This document shows, piece after piece, positions 26,701 through 35,448 of a DNA stretch of 64,000 nt. Source of the DNA: Flavobacterium silvisoli (GTDB taxonomy: Bacteria > Bacteroidota > Bacteroidia > Flavobacteriales > Flavobacteriaceae); assembly GCF_004329815.1 (NCBI RefSeq), contig NZ_SJPE01000003.1:149909-213908 (forward strand), in the 5' to 3' direction. The notes beneath the pieces are model-generated. The model did not search any database and had not been told where the DNA came from. It saw only the letters and a program-made list of their open reading frames with translations. Every line of letters starts with the position of its first letter. Position 1 is the stretch's first letter. A program made the translations under genes and the position numbers.

Positions 26701-27366
26701 TTCAATTCTCCGGACGACTATCACCGACAAATCTTAATCGGTTTCATGAATCAATACGCCACATCCGGATTGGATAAAGGTTACGATGCCATCAGTATGG
26801 ACAACCCGTCTATGGATATGTATTTCATAAACAACAATAATAAATTAAATATCCAAGGCGAAGGATATTTTAATGAAAATAACATTTATCCGTTAGGCAT
26901 AAAAACAGCAACTGCCGGAGTCGTAAAGTTTGTTATTGACGACAAAGAAAACATTGAACCCAATCAGGAAATTTACATCCACGACAATGTAACCGGTATA
27001 TACAACAGCATACAAAACCAAGCTTTTGAAATCAATCTGCCGGCAGGTACCATAGAAAACCGATTCTCCCTTCGTTTCAAAAGAACCGATGCATTAGGAG
27101 TAAATCAAAGTGAAATATCAAACGGAATTGCTATAACACATTTACAAACGACAAAAACAATCAGCATTCAAAACACAACTACCGATACCACTATAAAATC
27201 AGTGCAGTTGTATAATTTGCTTGGACAAAATATACTGACATGGAAATTAGATGACCGTAATCAAACCAACATTTTGTTACCAACCACTAATCTCAGCACC
27301 GGAGCTTACATTGTAAAAGTGTTATCAGACAAAGGCGAGGTTTCTAAAAAGATTTTGGTAAAATAA
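23770..27366 (+). CDS. Secreted T9SS cargo with DUF8202-like N-terminal region, LamG and type A sorting domain
   Basis: 1198 residues. A signal peptide (MKNLLLNLKKNYGLALILLL, cleavage near NGQ) is followed by a Cys- and Asn-rich 120-residue region and a block SSLALKYGVTLGKNGIAQNY that I recognise from T9SS surface proteins (DUF8202-type). A concanavalin-like LamG domain spans about 350-500 (SFSIMFWIKPEG). A conserved C-terminal module contains FNYNYWSSPVSSIN, and a T9SS type A sorting domain is in the last 75 residues (LYNLLGQNILTW, GAYIVKVLSDKGEVSKKILV). It is exported by Sec, then T9SS, and probably surface-bound. The C-terminal 550 residues are closely paralogous to the next gene. Confidence 0.85.
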   Translation: MKNLLLNLKKNYGLALILLLSVITNGQISSQNCTSTGIFTRSLWHTQIKESNTTEAAAVITSISSNSVTHNIYFNPTVNFINNYNLSCQPFNNNAPNWVFRNVNNSRFWIGRSKNYNCNSNEKVVNKTDFNKRKSDAKESSLALKYGVTLGKNGIAQNYVDSNGTVVWNATVNSGFNYNIAGIGRDDVSNLYQKQSTSSNTNPVITIGLGSIDLTNTANTNTFGSDRQYLVWGDNNGTMNDSGKDLIITFGGSSNVTTTTDLPNKKWKIVETGGDIGTVKIALATSDLAQLPALAGNDAYVMIVAGDEAFTTNVGTVFLTTNGTKQEATYDFDGVQYFTFGVAHETVLSRSLDFNGTDNVVKTDNHNNLSASFSIMFWIKPEGANSLSNDRTIAAKHDGTTGFRMYLSSDNKINASWSGGTGITSSVALPNSEWHNIAVTYNGSNIKLYIDGVLDTTVTSAAPTTNTASFSIGAEYRSKSVTTNHFKGGIDEFRLWNKALSQAQIRFIMNQEIQQNGTKTIGKILPNNLTKNDISTLNWTSLDTYYSMNSFIGTHINDDSNNSHRGNILSLGNLTVEPQTAPMPYQTAADGLWSDNSTWVNGNSQAVPYSLSIIDGSTPIDWNIVRTSHNITTTGNKVVMALDVDSNTLSVNNDSKIQVSHYLKIDGKIDLTGKSQLIQTNNSDLDPASSGSLERDQEGQSNRFNYNYWSSPVSSINSSTINHGFTIAGVMKDGTNPNNIQNINWTSGIDSAPTSPITLSSYWIFKFQNQNNSAANWIQVGQNGTLLPGQGFTLKGSNTDAIHQNYTFIGKPNNGTITSYVGPNNLNLCGNPYPSAIDANDFINDNINTITGTLYFWEHYATNSSHLTIQYQGGYATRTLVGGTPPVSPSGVSGLGSSSKMPNRYIPVGQGFFVTGSATGGNIVFNNNQRTFIKENSSNSYSLFKVSNATTTDTFSHEFDNRNDSFTEEPFMKLRLGFNSPDDYHRQILIGFMNQYATSGLDKGYDAISMDNPSMDMYFINNNNKLNIQGEGYFNENNIYPLGIKTATAGVVKFVIDDKENIEPNQEIYIHDNVTGIYNSIQNQAFEINLPAGTIENRFSLRFKRTDALGVNQSEISNGIAITHLQTTKTISIQNTTTDTTIKSVQLYNLLGQNILTWKLDDRNQTNILLPTTNLSTGAYIVKVLSDKGEVSKKILVK

Positions 27367-27486
27367 CATCCTTTACACAACATAAAAATCTTCTTTTATG
27401 AGGAGTTTTTCAGTTGTAAAATTGGCATTGTACCATCATCAAAAATATGTAATCTTTTTACCTGTATAAAATAAAATTAAATGTAT

Positions 27487-27542
27487 TTTATCGATTATAT
27501 AAATCTGTTTATCGACAATTAAGTTTAAATACTTTAGATTTG
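27487..27542 (+). promoter_or_regulatory. Promoter of the second giant T9SS gene with two ATCGA-type boxes
   Basis: TAGATTTG at 27535-27542 matches TAnnTTTG. TTTATCGATTAT (core TCGA at 27491) and TTTATCGACAAT (core 27512) are 21 bp apart, the same spacing and nearly the same distance to the -7 element as in the paralogue's promoter. No TTG is present at -33. The leader again carries CTTCATTTAAATAATAAATC just before the start. Confidence 0.65.
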
Positions 27543-27612
27543 AAATATTAAAAATTTGAAGCCGAATTTAAACTTCATTTAAATAATAAATCACTAATTA
27601 AAGCCCCAAGCT

Positions 27613-30600
27613 ATGAAGAATTTATTACTTAAATTACAAACCTACTATGTCTTATTCGGGATACTATTGACCGGATCAATCGGGTACAGTCAAAACAAAT
27701 CACAAACCTTTTCAGGTTCCGGTACGTTTACCGTTCCTGCCGGCGTGACGCAACTCACAGTTGAAGCTTGGGGAGGAGGCGGAAAAGGAAGTACTCTTAC
27801 GACCAACATAGGCGGTGGCGGTGGCGGTGGTGGTGCCTACATGAAAGGAATCATTAACGTAACTCCTTCCACCACTTACACAGTAACAGTCGGAACAGGA
27901 AGTTCAACCACCGCCGCAGGTGGGGATTCCTGGTTTAACAACAGTACAACCATCATTGCAAAAGGAGGCTCAAGTGCTGCAGACAACTCTTCTATAGGGG
28001 CTATAGGAGGTATTGCCACGGCTGCTTGCATCCCATGTACTTCATTTGTTTCTTATAATGGAGGAAATGGCGCTAATGGTTCGGGCACTACTTATGGCGG
28101 AGGTGGAGGCTCTTCAGCAGGTAATACTCAGGCAGGAAACTCGGCTACATCAGCAACGGGAGCAACCGCTCCAACCAATGGCGGAAATGGTGCCAACGGA
28201 AGAAGTACAACCCAAGGAAACGGAACTGCAGCCACCGGACTTGGAGGCGGAGGCGGAGGTGCATTGCGCACCTCATCCAATACCAGAAATGGAGGAAATG
28301 GTGCAAACGGTCAGGTAGTCATCAGCTGGGATGAAGCCGAAATCAATATCACCGGAAACGCTGTCTCCATAGCAGACGGAGATATAACTCCATCTACCAC
28401 TGACGCGACTGATTTTGGTTCGGTAGCAGTAGCTTCAGGAACCATTACTAAAACATATACCATTCAAAATACCGGAACGGTAACCCTTACCTTGGGAACC
28501 ATCACTCTTAGCGGTGCTAATGCTGCTGATTTCAGCATCACAACTTATCCGGGTACTTCAATCGCTCCCGGCGGAAGTACTACTTTTACACTTTCGTTTG
28601 ACCCAAGTGCCGGTGGAACCCGAAGTGCAGTTGTTTCTATAGTAAACAGTGACAGCGACGAAAACCCATACGACTTTGCCATACAGGGAACAGGGTTGGA
28701 ACAGGAAATAGACATCAGAGGCAATGGTGTTTCTATAGTAGATGGCGATACCACACCTTCTACAACAGACTGGACTGATTTTGGTTCAACCAACCCAACA
28801 AGAACCTACATTATTTACAACACAGGAACAACCGATTTGACCATAGGAACACTATCGTTAAGCGGAACAAATCCGGGTGATTTTGCCATAACCACAGCAC
28901 CAAACAGCATTGTGGCACCGGGCACCAGCACCATGTTTACAGTAACCTTTACACCAAGTGCGGCTGGTGTACGTTCGGCCACCATATCTATCATAAACAA
29001 TGACAGTAATGAAAATCCGTATGATTTTAAAATACAAGGTACCGGAGTAGCGCCTAACATGACCGTAAAAGGAAACAATGTTGCTATTAGCGACGGCGAT
29101 ACTACTCCAACCATTACCGATTGGACCGATTTCAATTCAACCAACATCTACTCTCCGATTACCAGAGTATATACCATTGAAAACAGTGGGAATTTGGCTT
29201 TAAATTTAACAGGAACTCCAATTGTCAGCATATCGGGGAGTACTGATTTTACCATCAGTATGCAGCCGGCTTCAACTGTACAGCAGAACAATGCGGTAAG
29301 TTTTACCGTTAGTTTTTCACCAACAGTTGTCGGCATAAAAACGGCGGATATAAGCATAGCCAATAACGACAGTGGAGCCGGGAAAAACCCATATACGTTT
29401 AGAGTAACCGGAACTGCTGTACAAACATTCATTGACAGCGATGGTGACGGAGTGTTTAACAACGTAGACAATGACGATGACAATGATGGTATTCCCGATT
29501 ATATTGAACAAAGCTACGCCTCTGGTTCGGTGTTGAGCGCACAAGTGCAAATCACCTTACTGAATGAAACTTTTGGTGCCGGCACCGGAAGATCTCGAAT
29601 CAACTCTTTTGTTCCAACAGCGTCTACCACTTATTGTTATGAAGACGGAACAACGGCTCAGGCTACCGATGAATGCGATACTGTTCTGGATTTGAACGAC
29701 GGACAATATACCGTAAACAGCATTGCAGGAACCACAGCTGTGGCTTCGTGGGCACCAAGCTATTGGTACCAAGGGCCTGACCATACACCTTCAGACACTA
29801 ACGGCCGTATGGCTTTGTTCAATGCAACGAACAATATTACTGATGAATTTTACAGAACCATCATTCAGGGGGTAATTCCGAATGCTCCTCTAACCTATAG
29901 TTTTTATGTACTGAATTTGGACCGAACCGATGCCCCCGGAATTGCCACAAGAAACCGTCCGAATCTGACGGTAGAATTTCGCGATTTGAGCAACAATTTA
30001 ATCAGTACGCTCAACACCGGTAATATCCCTCCAACCTCAGCTGCTAATCCAACGGGGGATTGGTATCAATTCTCGTCTTCCTTTACCCCTACGACCACCG
30101 GCTTTTCTATTGTTTTTAAAAACAACCAACCCGGCGGATTAGGAAACGACTTAGCCCTTGACGACATTAAAATCATTCAAACTATCACCGATACAGACCA
30201 AGACGGTATAGGCGATGTATACGATTTAGACTCCGATAACGACGGGATTGGCGGAATCATTGAAGATGGCTGGGCCGCATTAAGCAACGGTAAAGACCGC
30301 ATGGACTTATCCCCTTCTGTTTGGATTGATGCTGACGGCGATGGTTGGCACGATACCGTTCAGGCATGGTATGCCGCCCATGGACCCGCTAATTTTGATG
30401 GCGATGCCGTACCCAATTATATCGACTTAGATTCGGATAACGATTCGCTTTTTGATGTAGATGAAGCCGGAATTTACAATGGAGACGGCGATGTGAACGG
30501 TGATGGCGAAGGCGAAGGTGCTGACCCCGATGCGGATGGAATTGTAGGCATCTTTGATACGCTTTCAGGTTATGGGAATTCGGGTAAAGCATTGCCGGTG

Positions 30601-33300
30601 AATTCATACGGAGCTGCAAATCCGGATTATTTGAACGTCATGTCTAAACCGGGTGTTTATGACATTTCAACAACATTATATGCCAGTTTAGATGCTAATA
30701 ATGACGGAATAATTGACGGCACAACCGATGCTGACCGTGACGGAATTCTGGATGCTTTTGATACCAGTATAACCGTTTATGGTTCGCCGAGAGATTTAAA
30801 CCGAAAACTCCTGCTGGACTTTGACGGAAGAAATGATTATGCCGAAAAAACAGCTGTTTTGGGAGGCCTGGCCAACGCTTCCATCATGGCTTGGATTGAT
30901 TTAAACCCGGCGTTCAATGCTGAAGGTGTAGTAGTGGGCCAGGATAAATTTCACCTGAAAATCAACAGCAATAAAAAACTTGCGGCTACCGTTAACGGAA
31001 CTACACTAACCTATAACACGGCCTTAAACACTGCACAATGGTACCACGTTGCTGCCGTATACGGAGGCGGTTCGTTAAAACTCTACCTCAACGGGAATTT
31101 AGTTGCCACACAGTCTCTATCCGGAAGCATTGCGGCCGATGCCACCAAACTAACATTGGGCAGAAATCCGAACGGAACCGATAAATACTTCAAAGGAAAA
31201 ATGGATGAAGTAAGAATCTTTAATGTGGCGTTGTCTGACGCACAATTGCAAAGAATGGTGTATCAGGAAATTCAAAACAACAGCTCACAGGTAAGAGGTG
31301 CCATCATCCCGAAAGACATTGGTGCACTCCCATTTGCCAACTTGCTGGGGTATTTCAGAATGGATACGTACAAAGACGATATTGTTGACGACTTGACCAC
31401 TCCGGCTATAGATATCGGAACCGGTATGAAAATGTACAACCATAAAAATATTTATGTGCAACAGGCCCCAATGCCTTTTGTAACCGAACGAGCCGGAACA
31501 TTTGCCACCGCTGTCAACAGTCCGACCAAAGACATTCGCGGATTGGACATCATGGATCAGGACTGGTCAATCGTTCAGGTAAAACACGACATCACCGAAA
31601 CGGCCAACAATACCGATTTGGGTATGTTTGTTGATTCGGGCGTAACCATCAACATGAATAATGACACCAAAATTCAAAACGATTGGTACTTACTCCTCAA
31701 TGGTAAAATTGACTTAAAAGGAAAATCACAGTTGGTTCAGACGGCTGAGAGCGATTTAGAACCAACCAGTTCAGGATACATTGAACGCGACCAACAAGGA
31801 CAAACCAATAAATTCAATTACAATTATTGGTCATCGCCGGTGAGCAGCATCAACAACAGCAGCATCAACAATGGTTATACTGTAGCAGGCGTAATGAAAG
31901 ACGGCACCGATGTTGACAACATTCAGGATTTACTTTGGACAAGCGACTTAAACAGTATTGCCACCACCCCAATTACCTTGAGCAGCTATTGGATTTTTAA
32001 ATACCAAAACCTCAATAACAACTATTACAATTGGGAGGCGGTTGGGCCAAATGGTTCTTTGCTTCCGGGACAAGGCTATACCTTGAAAGGCAGCAACGCT
32101 TTAACCCCGACTCAAAACTATACATTCGTCGGCAAACCCAATAATGGAACCATAACCTCGACTGTTTCGGCTAATAATTTAATTCTTTGCGGAAATCCTT
32201 ATGCCTCTGCTATCGATGCTAATGCTTTTATAACAGACAATAGTACTGCCACTACCGGAACCCTTTATTTTTGGGAACACTACAGCACCAACAGTTCGCA
32301 CGTAACCGTACAATACCAAGGAGGGTATGCCACACGCAGCCTCGTAGGAGGAACTCCGCCTGTAGCCCCTGCGGGCATCAGCGGTTTGGGTTCGAGCAGT
32401 AAAACTCCGGGCAGGTTCATACCGGTGGGCTCAGGCTTCTTCGTATCGGGTTCTGCTACCGGAGGAACAATCACGTTCAACAACAGTCAAAGACTTTTTG
32501 TAAAAGAAGAAGACTCACAATCCAATACCTTATTCAGAACGGCCAATCCTACGGTCAGCAAAAAGAGCAAAACTTTTGACAACAGTGAAGATGTATATGT
32601 AGAAGATGATTTCATGAAACTCCGATTGGGCTTTACTTCGAGCGATAATATGCACCGTCAGATTTTGATAGGTTTTATGAACGAAAAGGCCACTTCAGGA
32701 ATTGATGTAGGATATGATGCCGTGAGTCTCGAAAATTTATCCAATGATATGTACTTCATCAACGGAACAGCCAAATTGAATATTCAGGGCGAAGGCTATT
32801 TTAACCATGCCAACATTTATCCGTTGGGCGTTAAAAATGCAACTGCCGGAAACGTGACTTTTGCTATTGACGGCAAAGAGAACTTTCCGCAGAGCCAAAA
32901 AGTATTCATTTATGACAATGTGACCAAAAAATACAACAATATCAAATCGGAACCTTTCACTATTGCACTACCGGCGGGAACGATAGAAGATCGTTTTTCG
33001 TTGCGCTTTAAAAACGGAAACGGCAATGGAAACGGCAATCAAAACCGAATGGAACATGCCATAACCGTGAGCAACATCAGTGACACCAAAACCATTACCA
33101 TTACCAACGGAATGCCGGAAATTGAGGTCAAATCGGTACTGTTGTACAACATGATTGGTCAGCAGGTAGCCGCCTGGGATGTAGAACAGCAGGATCAAAC
33201 CAATATTGAACTTTCTACGAGCGGACTGACGACCGGTGCTTACATTGTAAAAGCCATTACCGATGATGGTGAAATCAACAAAAAAATTCTAGTTAATTAA
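27613..33300 (+). CDS. Giant T9SS surface protein: Gly-rich domain, three HYDIN-like repeats, calcium repeats, LamG, sorting domain
   Basis: 1895 residues. A signal peptide nearly identical to the previous gene is followed by a glycine-rich domain (28-240, several runs of Gly) and three choice-of-anchor-D/HYDIN-type repeats of about 115 residues (245-600, each with DGDxTPSxTDxTDFGS and NPYDFxIQGTG). Thrombospondin-3-like calcium repeats follow at about 606 (DSDGDGVFNNVDNDDDNDG), 858 and 920-1055. After a LamG domain (1070-1215) and the shared C-terminal module comes a type A sorting domain (from about 1826). The layout suggests a calcium-stabilised adhesin or matrix protein; the ligand is unknown. 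Confidence 0.87.
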   Translation: MKNLLLKLQTYYVLFGILLTGSIGYSQNKSQTFSGSGTFTVPAGVTQLTVEAWGGGGKGSTLTTNIGGGGGGGGAYMKGIINVTPSTTYTVTVGTGSSTTAAGGDSWFNNSTTIIAKGGSSAADNSSIGAIGGIATAACIPCTSFVSYNGGNGANGSGTTYGGGGGSSAGNTQAGNSATSATGATAPTNGGNGANGRSTTQGNGTAATGLGGGGGGALRTSSNTRNGGNGANGQVVISWDEAEINITGNAVSIADGDITPSTTDATDFGSVAVASGTITKTYTIQNTGTVTLTLGTITLSGANAADFSITTYPGTSIAPGGSTTFTLSFDPSAGGTRSAVVSIVNSDSDENPYDFAIQGTGLEQEIDIRGNGVSIVDGDTTPSTTDWTDFGSTNPTRTYIIYNTGTTDLTIGTLSLSGTNPGDFAITTAPNSIVAPGTSTMFTVTFTPSAAGVRSATISIINNDSNENPYDFKIQGTGVAPNMTVKGNNVAISDGDTTPTITDWTDFNSTNIYSPITRVYTIENSGNLALNLTGTPIVSISGSTDFTISMQPASTVQQNNAVSFTVSFSPTVVGIKTADISIANNDSGAGKNPYTFRVTGTAVQTFIDSDGDGVFNNVDNDDDNDGIPDYIEQSYASGSVLSAQVQITLLNETFGAGTGRSRINSFVPTASTTYCYEDGTTAQATDECDTVLDLNDGQYTVNSIAGTTAVASWAPSYWYQGPDHTPSDTNGRMALFNATNNITDEFYRTIIQGVIPNAPLTYSFYVLNLDRTDAPGIATRNRPNLTVEFRDLSNNLISTLNTGNIPPTSAANPTGDWYQFSSSFTPTTTGFSIVFKNNQPGGLGNDLALDDIKIIQTITDTDQDGIGDVYDLDSDNDGIGGIIEDGWAALSNGKDRMDLSPSVWIDADGDGWHDTVQAWYAAHGPANFDGDAVPNYIDLDSDNDSLFDVDEAGIYNGDGDVNGDGEGEGADPDADGIVGIFDTLSGYGNSGKALPVNSYGAANPDYLNVMSKPGVYDISTTLYASLDANNDGIIDGTTDADRDGILDAFDTSITVYGSPRDLNRKLLLDFDGRNDYAEKTAVLGGLANASIMAWIDLNPAFNAEGVVVGQDKFHLKINSNKKLAATVNGTTLTYNTALNTAQWYHVAAVYGGGSLKLYLNGNLVATQSLSGSIAADATKLTLGRNPNGTDKYFKGKMDEVRIFNVALSDAQLQRMVYQEIQNNSSQVRGAIIPKDIGALPFANLLGYFRMDTYKDDIVDDLTTPAIDIGTGMKMYNHKNIYVQQAPMPFVTERAGTFATAVNSPTKDIRGLDIMDQDWSIVQVKHDITETANNTDLGMFVDSGVTINMNNDTKIQNDWYLLLNGKIDLKGKSQLVQTAESDLEPTSSGYIERDQQGQTNKFNYNYWSSPVSSINNSSINNGYTVAGVMKDGTDVDNIQDLLWTSDLNSIATTPITLSSYWIFKYQNLNNNYYNWEAVGPNGSLLPGQGYTLKGSNALTPTQNYTFVGKPNNGTITSTVSANNLILCGNPYASAIDANAFITDNSTATTGTLYFWEHYSTNSSHVTVQYQGGYATRSLVGGTPPVAPAGISGLGSSSKTPGRFIPVGSGFFVSGSATGGTITFNNSQRLFVKEEDSQSNTLFRTANPTVSKKSKTFDNSEDVYVEDDFMKLRLGFTSSDNMHRQILIGFMNEKATSGIDVGYDAVSLENLSNDMYFINGTAKLNIQGEGYFNHANIYPLGVKNATAGNVTFAIDGKENFPQSQKVFIYDNVTKKYNNIKSEPFTIALPAGTIEDRFSLRFKNGNGNGNGNQNRMEHAITVSNISDTKTITITNGMPEIEVKSVLLYNMIGQQVAAWDVEQQDQTNIELSTSGLTTGAYIVKAITDDGEINKKILVN

Positions 33301-33319
33301 TATAAAAATGCCTTACCGA

Positions 33320-33347
33320 AAAACTCCCACTGGCTGGGAGTTTTTTA
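33320..33347. terminator. Bidirectional intrinsic terminator
   Basis: AAAACTCCCA (33320-33329) pairs with TGGGAGTTTT (33335-33344), with Ts on the right for the T9SS gene. The left-hand As serve the convergent HTH gene. Confidence 0.85.
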
Positions 33348-33683
33348 TTTTTTGCCCATAATGAGCTCTTTCAGCAGGGCGTTTTCGAGGGTAAGTTTAT
33401 TGATTTCGGCGGCCTGTTGTGCCAGTAAAGCATCCTTATCCGAAACCAGTTGGGGGTTATACGTATACTCTCGCGGCAGGGCATTGGCAATATCCATAAA
33501 AAAATTGTGCTTCGTGGCCTTACAAAGACGCATCAGGGTTTGGCAATGAATATACTGCCGCTTTTCGTAGGCATAAATGGCCGTGTTGGGAGTTCCCATT
33601 TGCTTGGCGACCTCGGTTCTTACCAGGCGATGCGCATCAATATACTGCTTGATTAGGTTTCCGATGTGTACTGAAGTTTCCAT
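33345..33683 (-). CDS. Small HTH (XRE-type) regulator with C-terminal coiled coil
   Basis: 112 residues. An XRE-like helix-turn-helix covers about 6-60 (IGNLIKQYIDAHRLVRTEVAKQMGTPNTAIYAYEKRQ). A spacer leads to a leucine-zipper-like helix at 85-108 (LLAQQAAEINKLTLENALLKELI), expected to dimerise the protein. It is transcribed towards the giant T9SS gene, and five phased 41-42 bp repeats lie between its start and hisS. Autoregulation through those repeats, or control of the T9SS genes, is plausible but not shown by sequence. Confidence 0.8.
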   Translation of the reverse strand: METSVHIGNLIKQYIDAHRLVRTEVAKQMGTPNTAIYAYEKRQYIHCQTLMRLCKATKHNFFMDIANALPREYTYNPQLVSDKDALLAQQAAEINKLTLENALLKELIMGKK

Positions 33684-33751
33684 AACAACTGATTCTTTGG
33701 AGTTTATCAGACTAAATTACGAAAAAAAGTACACCCATTACGTTAATACAG

Positions 33752-33938
33752 AATAATTTCTATCGGATTATATCTTCATTACATCAACATATAAATATTT
33801 CTGCCAGATTATACCCCTATGATGTCAGCACATAAATACTTCTGCCGGATTATACTTTTCTTATAGTCAGCACAAAAACAGTTCATCCTGATTATATGTT
33901 TACAGGAAATTTGCATAATTTTTTCCGACAGCTTATAC
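33752..33938. repeat. Five degenerate 41-42 bp tandem repeats
   Basis: The core GATTATA (or GCTTATA in the last) begins at 33766, 33807, 33848, 33890 and 33931, spacings 41, 41, 42 and 41 bp, about four helical turns. The best-conserved units read ATTTCTGCCAGATTATAC and ACTTCTGCCGGATTATAC, followed by a variable stretch and GTCAGCACA(T)AAA. The array fills the gap between hisS and the HTH gene and contains no reading frame. Confidence 0.8.
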
Positions 33939-33947
33939 GAATCGTCG

Positions 33948-35306
33948 CTATTGCAGCTTTTGCAACAAATCGGCAAGGGACAGTTGCGCTTGTTCGCCTG
34001 AATTTAGGTCTTTCAGGGTAAACCAATCGCCGGAGATTTCTTTAACCACAAAAGGAATGTTTCGGCGTTCGGCGTGTTTGAACTGCTTATCAATCTTCGC
34101 AGCATCCGGATAAAGTTCGGTTTTGATGTTGTGGCTTCGCAACACAGCTATGGCTTTCATGGCTTCAAATGCTTGGCCTTCGCCAAAATTCAAAAACAAC
34201 ACTTTAGTGGATGTAGTCACCGTTTCGGGGAAGAGGTTTAATTCTTCGAGCACCAAATAAATGCGGTCTAAGCCAAAAGAAATCCCCACACCGCTCATGT
34301 TTTTCAGCCCGAAAATTCCGGTCAAATCATCGTAGCGTCCGCCACCGCCTATAGAACCCATAGCCACACCCGCGGGAGCAGCCACTTCAAAAATGGCTCC
34401 GGTGTAGTAATTGAGCCCGCGCGCCAGGGTCACATCTAAATCGAGATAGGCTTTTTGCAAACCTAGTTTTGTTACGTTGTCACAAATGAAACGCAGTTCC
34501 TCTATTCCTTTCTTTCCTTCTTCGGAAGCCGAAAGCAGGCCGGAAAGTTTTTCCAGTTTTTCATTTATCGTTCCGGTGAAGTTGAATAACGGCTGTACTT
34601 TTTGCAAAGCATCTTCTGAGATGCCTTTTTCGAGCATTTCTTTCTTTACGCCGTCCTCTCCTATTTTGTCGAGCTTGTCTAAAGCCACGGTAAAATCAAT
34701 CAGTTTATCCGAAGCACCAATCACCTCAGCAATGCCCGACAGTATTTTGCGGTTGTTGATTTTGATGGTTACGCCGTTCAGTCCCAATTGGGCAAAAACA
34801 GCATCATAAAGCTGCACCAATTCTACTTCCTGCCATAAAGAGGTTGAACCTACCACATCGGCATCGCATTGGTAAAACTCTCTGAATCGCCCTTTTTGCG
34901 GACGGTCAGCACGCCAAACCGGTTGGATTTGGTACCGCTTAAACGGAAACTCAATTTCTCCCTGGTGCTGCACTACATAACGGGCAAACGGCACGGTAAG
35001 GTCATAGCGCAGGGCTTTTTCGGAAATCTTTCCGGTAAGTTTTTTGTAGTTTATAGTTTGCAGTTCCTCAGCAGGTACTTTATCTAAATAATCACCTGAA
35101 TTCAATATCTTAAAAATCAAACGGTCTCCTTCTTCGCCGTATTTCCCCATCAGAGTATCGGAGTTTTCAAACGAGGGTGTTTCTATGGGCTGGTAACCAA
35201 ATCGCTCAAAATGCGAACGCATCACAGCAATGATGTAGTTGCGCTTGGAAACCTCTGCGGGTGAAAAATCTCGGGTGCCTTTGGGAATACTGGGTTTTTG
35301 TGCCAT
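33948..35306 (-). CDS. hisS: Histidyl-tRNA synthetase
   Basis: 452 residues of a class II synthetase. N-terminal [13 protein letters not shown], motif 1 region, motif 2 with [13 protein letters not shown], the histidine-specific motif [12 protein letters not shown], motif 3 ([15 protein letters not shown]) and a C-terminal anticodon-binding domain (from about 360). It charges tRNA-His. It stands alone: the upstream ABC permease gene is divergent, and the repeat array follows. Confidence 0.95.
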   Translation of the reverse strand: MAQKPSIPKGTRDFSPAEVSKRNYIIAVMRSHFERFGYQPIETPSFENSDTLMGKYGEEGDRLIFKILNSGDYLDKVPAEELQTINYKKLTGKISEKALRYDLTVPFARYVVQHQGEIEFPFKRYQIQPVWRADRPQKGRFREFYQCDADVVGSTSLWQEVELVQLYDAVFAQLGLNGVTIKINNRKILSGIAEVIGASDKLIDFTVALDKLDKIGEDGVKKEMLEKGISEDALQKVQPLFNFTGTINEKLEKLSGLLSASEEGKKGIEELRFICDNVTKLGLQKAYLDLDVTLARGLNYYTGAIFEVAAPAGVAMGSIGGGGRYDDLTGIFGLKNMSGVGISFGLDRIYLVLEELNLFPETVTTSTKVLFLNFGEGQAFEAMKAIAVLRSHNIKTELYPDAAKIDKQFKHAERRNIPFVVKEISGDWFTLKDLNSGEQAQLSLADLLQKLQ

Positions 35307-35448
35307 TTTATTATTACGAATTTAGGAATGAGGATTTAAGAGTTGATTCATTTTACCATAAAAATCACCCTGCAAATATCTAGTTTTTTATGGATTTAAA
35401 ATAACTATTCTTGTAACAAAAACCGTAAATTCGTGTCAAATTGCCATC

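Noticed and set aside
27386..27412. Terminator after the first giant T9SS gene
   Set aside because: A possible AAAAATCTTC/GAGGAGTTTTT pairing contains mismatches, so it is too weak to support.
28013..28318. Alternative-frame coding inside the giant T9SS gene
   Set aside because: The long frames in other phases follow from codon bias of the Gly/Thr-rich protein and lack starts with any promoter or conserved sequence.
27812..28330. Tandem repeat DNA in the glycine-rich region
   Set aside because: The GGN-rich stretches follow from the Gly-rich protein domain and do not form an exact DNA repeat.
33752..33938. CRISPR array
   Set aside because: The period is 41-42 bp in total and the units are degenerate throughout, with no separate identical repeat and unique spacer, and no cas genes nearby.
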